DNA from: Bacillota bacterium
Lineage (GTDB): Bacteria; Bacillota; Clostridia; Lachnospirales; Lachnospiraceae
NCBI GenBank assembly: GCA_023386315.1
Contig: JAEWJZ010000028.1
Location: forward strand, 186,001 to 250,000
Length of the DNA stretch: 64,000 nucleotides
Direction: 5' to 3'
Position 1 is the stretch's first letter; each line of letters starts with the position of its first letter. The notes beneath the pieces are model-generated. The model searched no databases. It had not been told where the DNA came from and worked only from the letters and a program-made list of their open reading frames with translations. Made by a program: the position numbers and the translations under genes. This document shows, piece by piece, positions 62,021 to 64,000 of this stretch.

Positions 62021-64000
62021 GTGTTCATTAAAATTAAAGGTGCAAAAGAAAATAATTTAAAAAACATTGATGTTCAGATCCCTAAAAATAAGCTGATCGT
62101 ATTTACCGGACTGTCCGGCAGTGGTAAGTCAACACTGGCACTGGAAACGCTGCAAAGAGAATGTCAGCGGCAGTATATGGAATCCATGGGTATGACAATG
62201 GAGATGGGAAGCAGACCGAAGGTTGAGAGCATTGACGGATTGTCACCGGCTATATCAATAAACCAGCATCAAACCAGTAATAATCCGCGTTCAACAGTAG
62301 GGACTGTTACTGAAATCTCCGCATATCTGCGTGTTTTGTTTGCCAGGCTGGGCGAAAGACCCTGTCCTCACTGCGGCAAGATAATTGCCCGGAATTACAA
62401 TGATACAGATAATACTGTTTATTCAGAAATGCCGGATCAGGAAACTGACAATATGGAACTGTATGAGGATACACTTCCATGTCCCCACTGCGGCAGGCAT
62501 GTTGCAGAACTTACAGCCAGCCATTTTTCCTTTAACAAACCACAAGGTGCATGTCCCGTGTGCCGGGGAATTGGAGCTGTGAGTTTGCCGGATATCAGCC
62601 TTTTGATCGACAAATCCAAAAGTATCCGGGAATTTGCGGTTTCCGGATGGGATCAGGTTTTTATCGACCGATACGGAACTTCCATGCTTCAGGCGGCCAG
62701 GCATTATGGATTTGAAATGGATCTTAATATACCTGTGAACCGATATAATGACGTTCAGATGGAACTGCTTTTATATGGTGTTTTGAGCAAACAGTTTCAG
62801 AAGCGTTTTCCGAATATTGCACCACCGAAGACAGTACCAGAAGGCAGATTTGAAGGTGTTGTAACAGGTCTTATGCGAAGATATATGGATAATAGTTCTG
62901 CGAGTGCCAGACAGAAAATTGAGAAGTTTTTAATTCGCCGGGAATGTCCTGAGTGTCATGGGATACGCTTCAGGACAGAAACACTGGAAGTAAAGGCTGG
63001 TGGAGTCAATATTAAGGAACTTCTCTCCATGTCCCTGATCAGTGTCGACAAATGGCTGAAAATGCTTCCTGCTTCTGCAGCACCGGAGGGATGGAATATT
63101 GTAAGACAGGCTGCTGCTGATTTGGAGAGCAGAATCCATCGGATTATTGATGCAGGTGCAGGATATCTAAGTCTTGATCAGCCTGCCGCATCCCTGTCTG
63201 CAGGGGAGTGGCAGCGCATCAAGCTGGCTTCCGTTCTGGGAAGTGGTCTGACCGGAGTGCTGTATGTGCTTGATGAGCCGACTTCTGGTCTTCATTCCCG
63301 TGATACCGGAAGAATCATTGATGTGTTAAAGCGCTTGCGGGATATGGGCAATACGGTTATTGTAATTGAACATGATGTGGAAGTCATGAAGGCGGCGGAT
63401 TATATCATCGATTTCGGACCCGGCGCTGGCAAAGACGGTGGAAGGATTGTAGCCTGCGGCAGTGTTCAGGAAATCATCAGCTGCGAGGAATCTGTCACAG
63501 GAAAATATCTTCAGAACAGCTTTTATCAGGCGAAACGGAATAAGCTTCCTGGCAGCAAAGACTATATAGGTATTAGAAATGCAGATATTAACAATTTGAA
63601 GAACATCAATGTTGATATCCCGCTTGGTCGGTTTGTTACGGTGACAGGCGTCTCAGGAAGCGGTAAATCAAGCCTGATCTTCGGACACCTGGCGGAAGCG
63701 GCAGATGCTTATTTCCACCAAACAAAAAAGAACAGCACTCCGGATATATCAGGTTTGGAAAAGCTTACAGCCGTTGTGTCCATAAACCAGCAATCCATTG
63801 GACGATCCAACCGTTCCAATGCGGCGACCTATACCGATCTCTTTACTGGCATACGCGATTTATTTGCCTCTCTGCCGCAGACAAAAGCAGGCGGTCTTAC
63901 AGCAAAGCATTTCTCCTATAATGTGGCTGGCGGAAGATGTGAGAAATGTCAGGGTACCGGCAGACTGTCCATTCCCATGCACTTTCTGCCGGATGTGGAG
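62021..64000 (+). CDS. UvrA-like ABC ATPase (UvrA2 type), 5' part
   Basis: GTG at 62021 (AAGGAG upstream) opens a frame without stops to the window end: 660 codons, incomplete. Walker A motifs are GLSGSGKST (from residue 30) and GVSGSGKSS (543). The zinc finger uses CPHC at 115 and 154 and CPVC at ~186; the ABC signature is LSAGEWQRIKLASVLGSGLTGVLYVLDEPTSGLHSRD. In housekeeping UvrA the zinc finger lies ~120 residues later, so the UvrB-binding insert is missing, as in UvrA2/DrrC drug-resistance types. DNA repair alone is unlikely. Confidence 0.88.
   Translation, partial: MFIKIKGAKENNLKNIDVQIPKNKLIVFTGLSGSGKSTLALETLQRECQRQYMESMGMTMEMGSRPKVESIDGLSPAISINQHQTSNNPRSTVGTVTEISAYLRVLFARLGERPCPHCGKIIARNYNDTDNTVYSEMPDQETDNMELYEDTLPCPHCGRHVAELTASHFSFNKPQGACPVCRGIGAVSLPDISLLIDKSKSIREFAVSGWDQVFIDRYGTSMLQAARHYGFEMDLNIPVNRYNDVQMELLLYGVLSKQFQKRFPNIAPPKTVPEGRFEGVVTGLMRRYMDNSSASARQKIEKFLIRRECPECHGIRFRTETLEVKAGGVNIKELLSMSLISVDKWLKMLPASAAPEGWNIVRQAAADLESRIHRIIDAGAGYLSLDQPAASLSAGEWQRIKLASVLGSGLTGVLYVLDEPTSGLHSRDTGRIIDVLKRLRDMGNTVIVIEHDVEVMKAADYIIDFGPGAGKDGGRIVACGSVQEIISCEESVTGKYLQNSFYQAKRNKLPGSKDYIGIRNADINNLKNINVDIPLGRFVTVTGVSGSGKSSLIFGHLAEAADAYFHQTKKNSTPDISGLEKLTAVVSINQQSIGRSNRSNAATYTDLFTGIRDLFASLPQTKAGGLTAKHFSYNVAGGRCEKCQGTGRLSIPMHFLPDVE

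Overview
The window looks like a low-GC Firmicute of the class Clostridia, most probably a plant-polysaccharide-degrading Lachnospiraceae member. The reasons are AGGAGG-type ribosome binding sites, A+T-rich intergenic DNA, LicT-type antitermination, a GH9 cellulase with a CBM3-like module, and a family-11 rhamnogalacturonan lyase. This placement is an inference from gene content; no rRNA or tRNA gene is visible.

Layout. Bases 1-12,564 are the right-hand (late) end of a tailed prophage, all on the + strand: tail tube, two tail-assembly genes (one Gp15-like), tape measure, distal tail and baseplate proteins, fibre-like proteins, an XkdX-like small protein, holin, NlpC/P60 endolysin with cell-wall-binding repeats, and a right-handed beta-helix protein closed by a strong terminator. 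An orphan LytTR response regulator and a 53-codon gene with a very strong operator-bearing promoter follow (12.6-13.97 kb). Bases 14-21 kb are a decaying accessory zone. It holds a frameshifted DUF1016/PDDEXK nuclease, a frameshifted pentapeptide-repeat protein, an RCC1-like scrap, a broken small gene and a truncated HTH gene, with short dispersed repeats, next to intact kptA and a membrane-anchored MutS-like ATPase. A TetR gene, a Cys-rich KTR protein and an RNHCP protein with an erm-like leader follow (20.9-22.3 kb). A textbook beta-glucoside operon (licT-bglP-GH1) with two RAT/terminator switches covers 22.5-27 kb.

From 27 to 48 kb there are many small regulator-plus-target units: TetR/hydrolase, XRE/SDR, MFS/AraC, YczE-like/AraC, MarR/glycosyltransferase, and an ABC-F protein with a leader ORF and terminator. 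They are interspersed with a glycerophosphodiesterase, the GH9 cellulase (without a signal peptide) and several gene scraps. Bases 48.8-52.9 kb hold a potassium-uptake operon (TPR protein, two TrkA-type subunits, a 34-residue membrane peptide, TrkH, OB-fold membrane protein) behind a tandem CTCACA promoter. Bases 53-64 kb hold a PadR/flavodoxin pair, the rhamnogalacturonan lyase, a flippase-like membrane protein, a PadR/SGNH-esterase operon with a 26-bp palindromic operator, a uracil-DNA-glycosylase-like protein, a GH18 protein, and a UvrA-like protein that runs off the right edge and is missed by stop-to-stop ORF finding.

Themes. Many genes suggest coping with antibiotics (ABC-F, glycosyltransferase, VOC, MFS, UvrA2-like, many TetR/MarR/PadR switches), and two of them appear to carry ribosome-sensing leaders. 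Several short gene duplicates (GH9 start, VOC end, a DUF1016 motif) point to repeated recombination between accessory genes. All gene functions are read from sequence motifs by eye.
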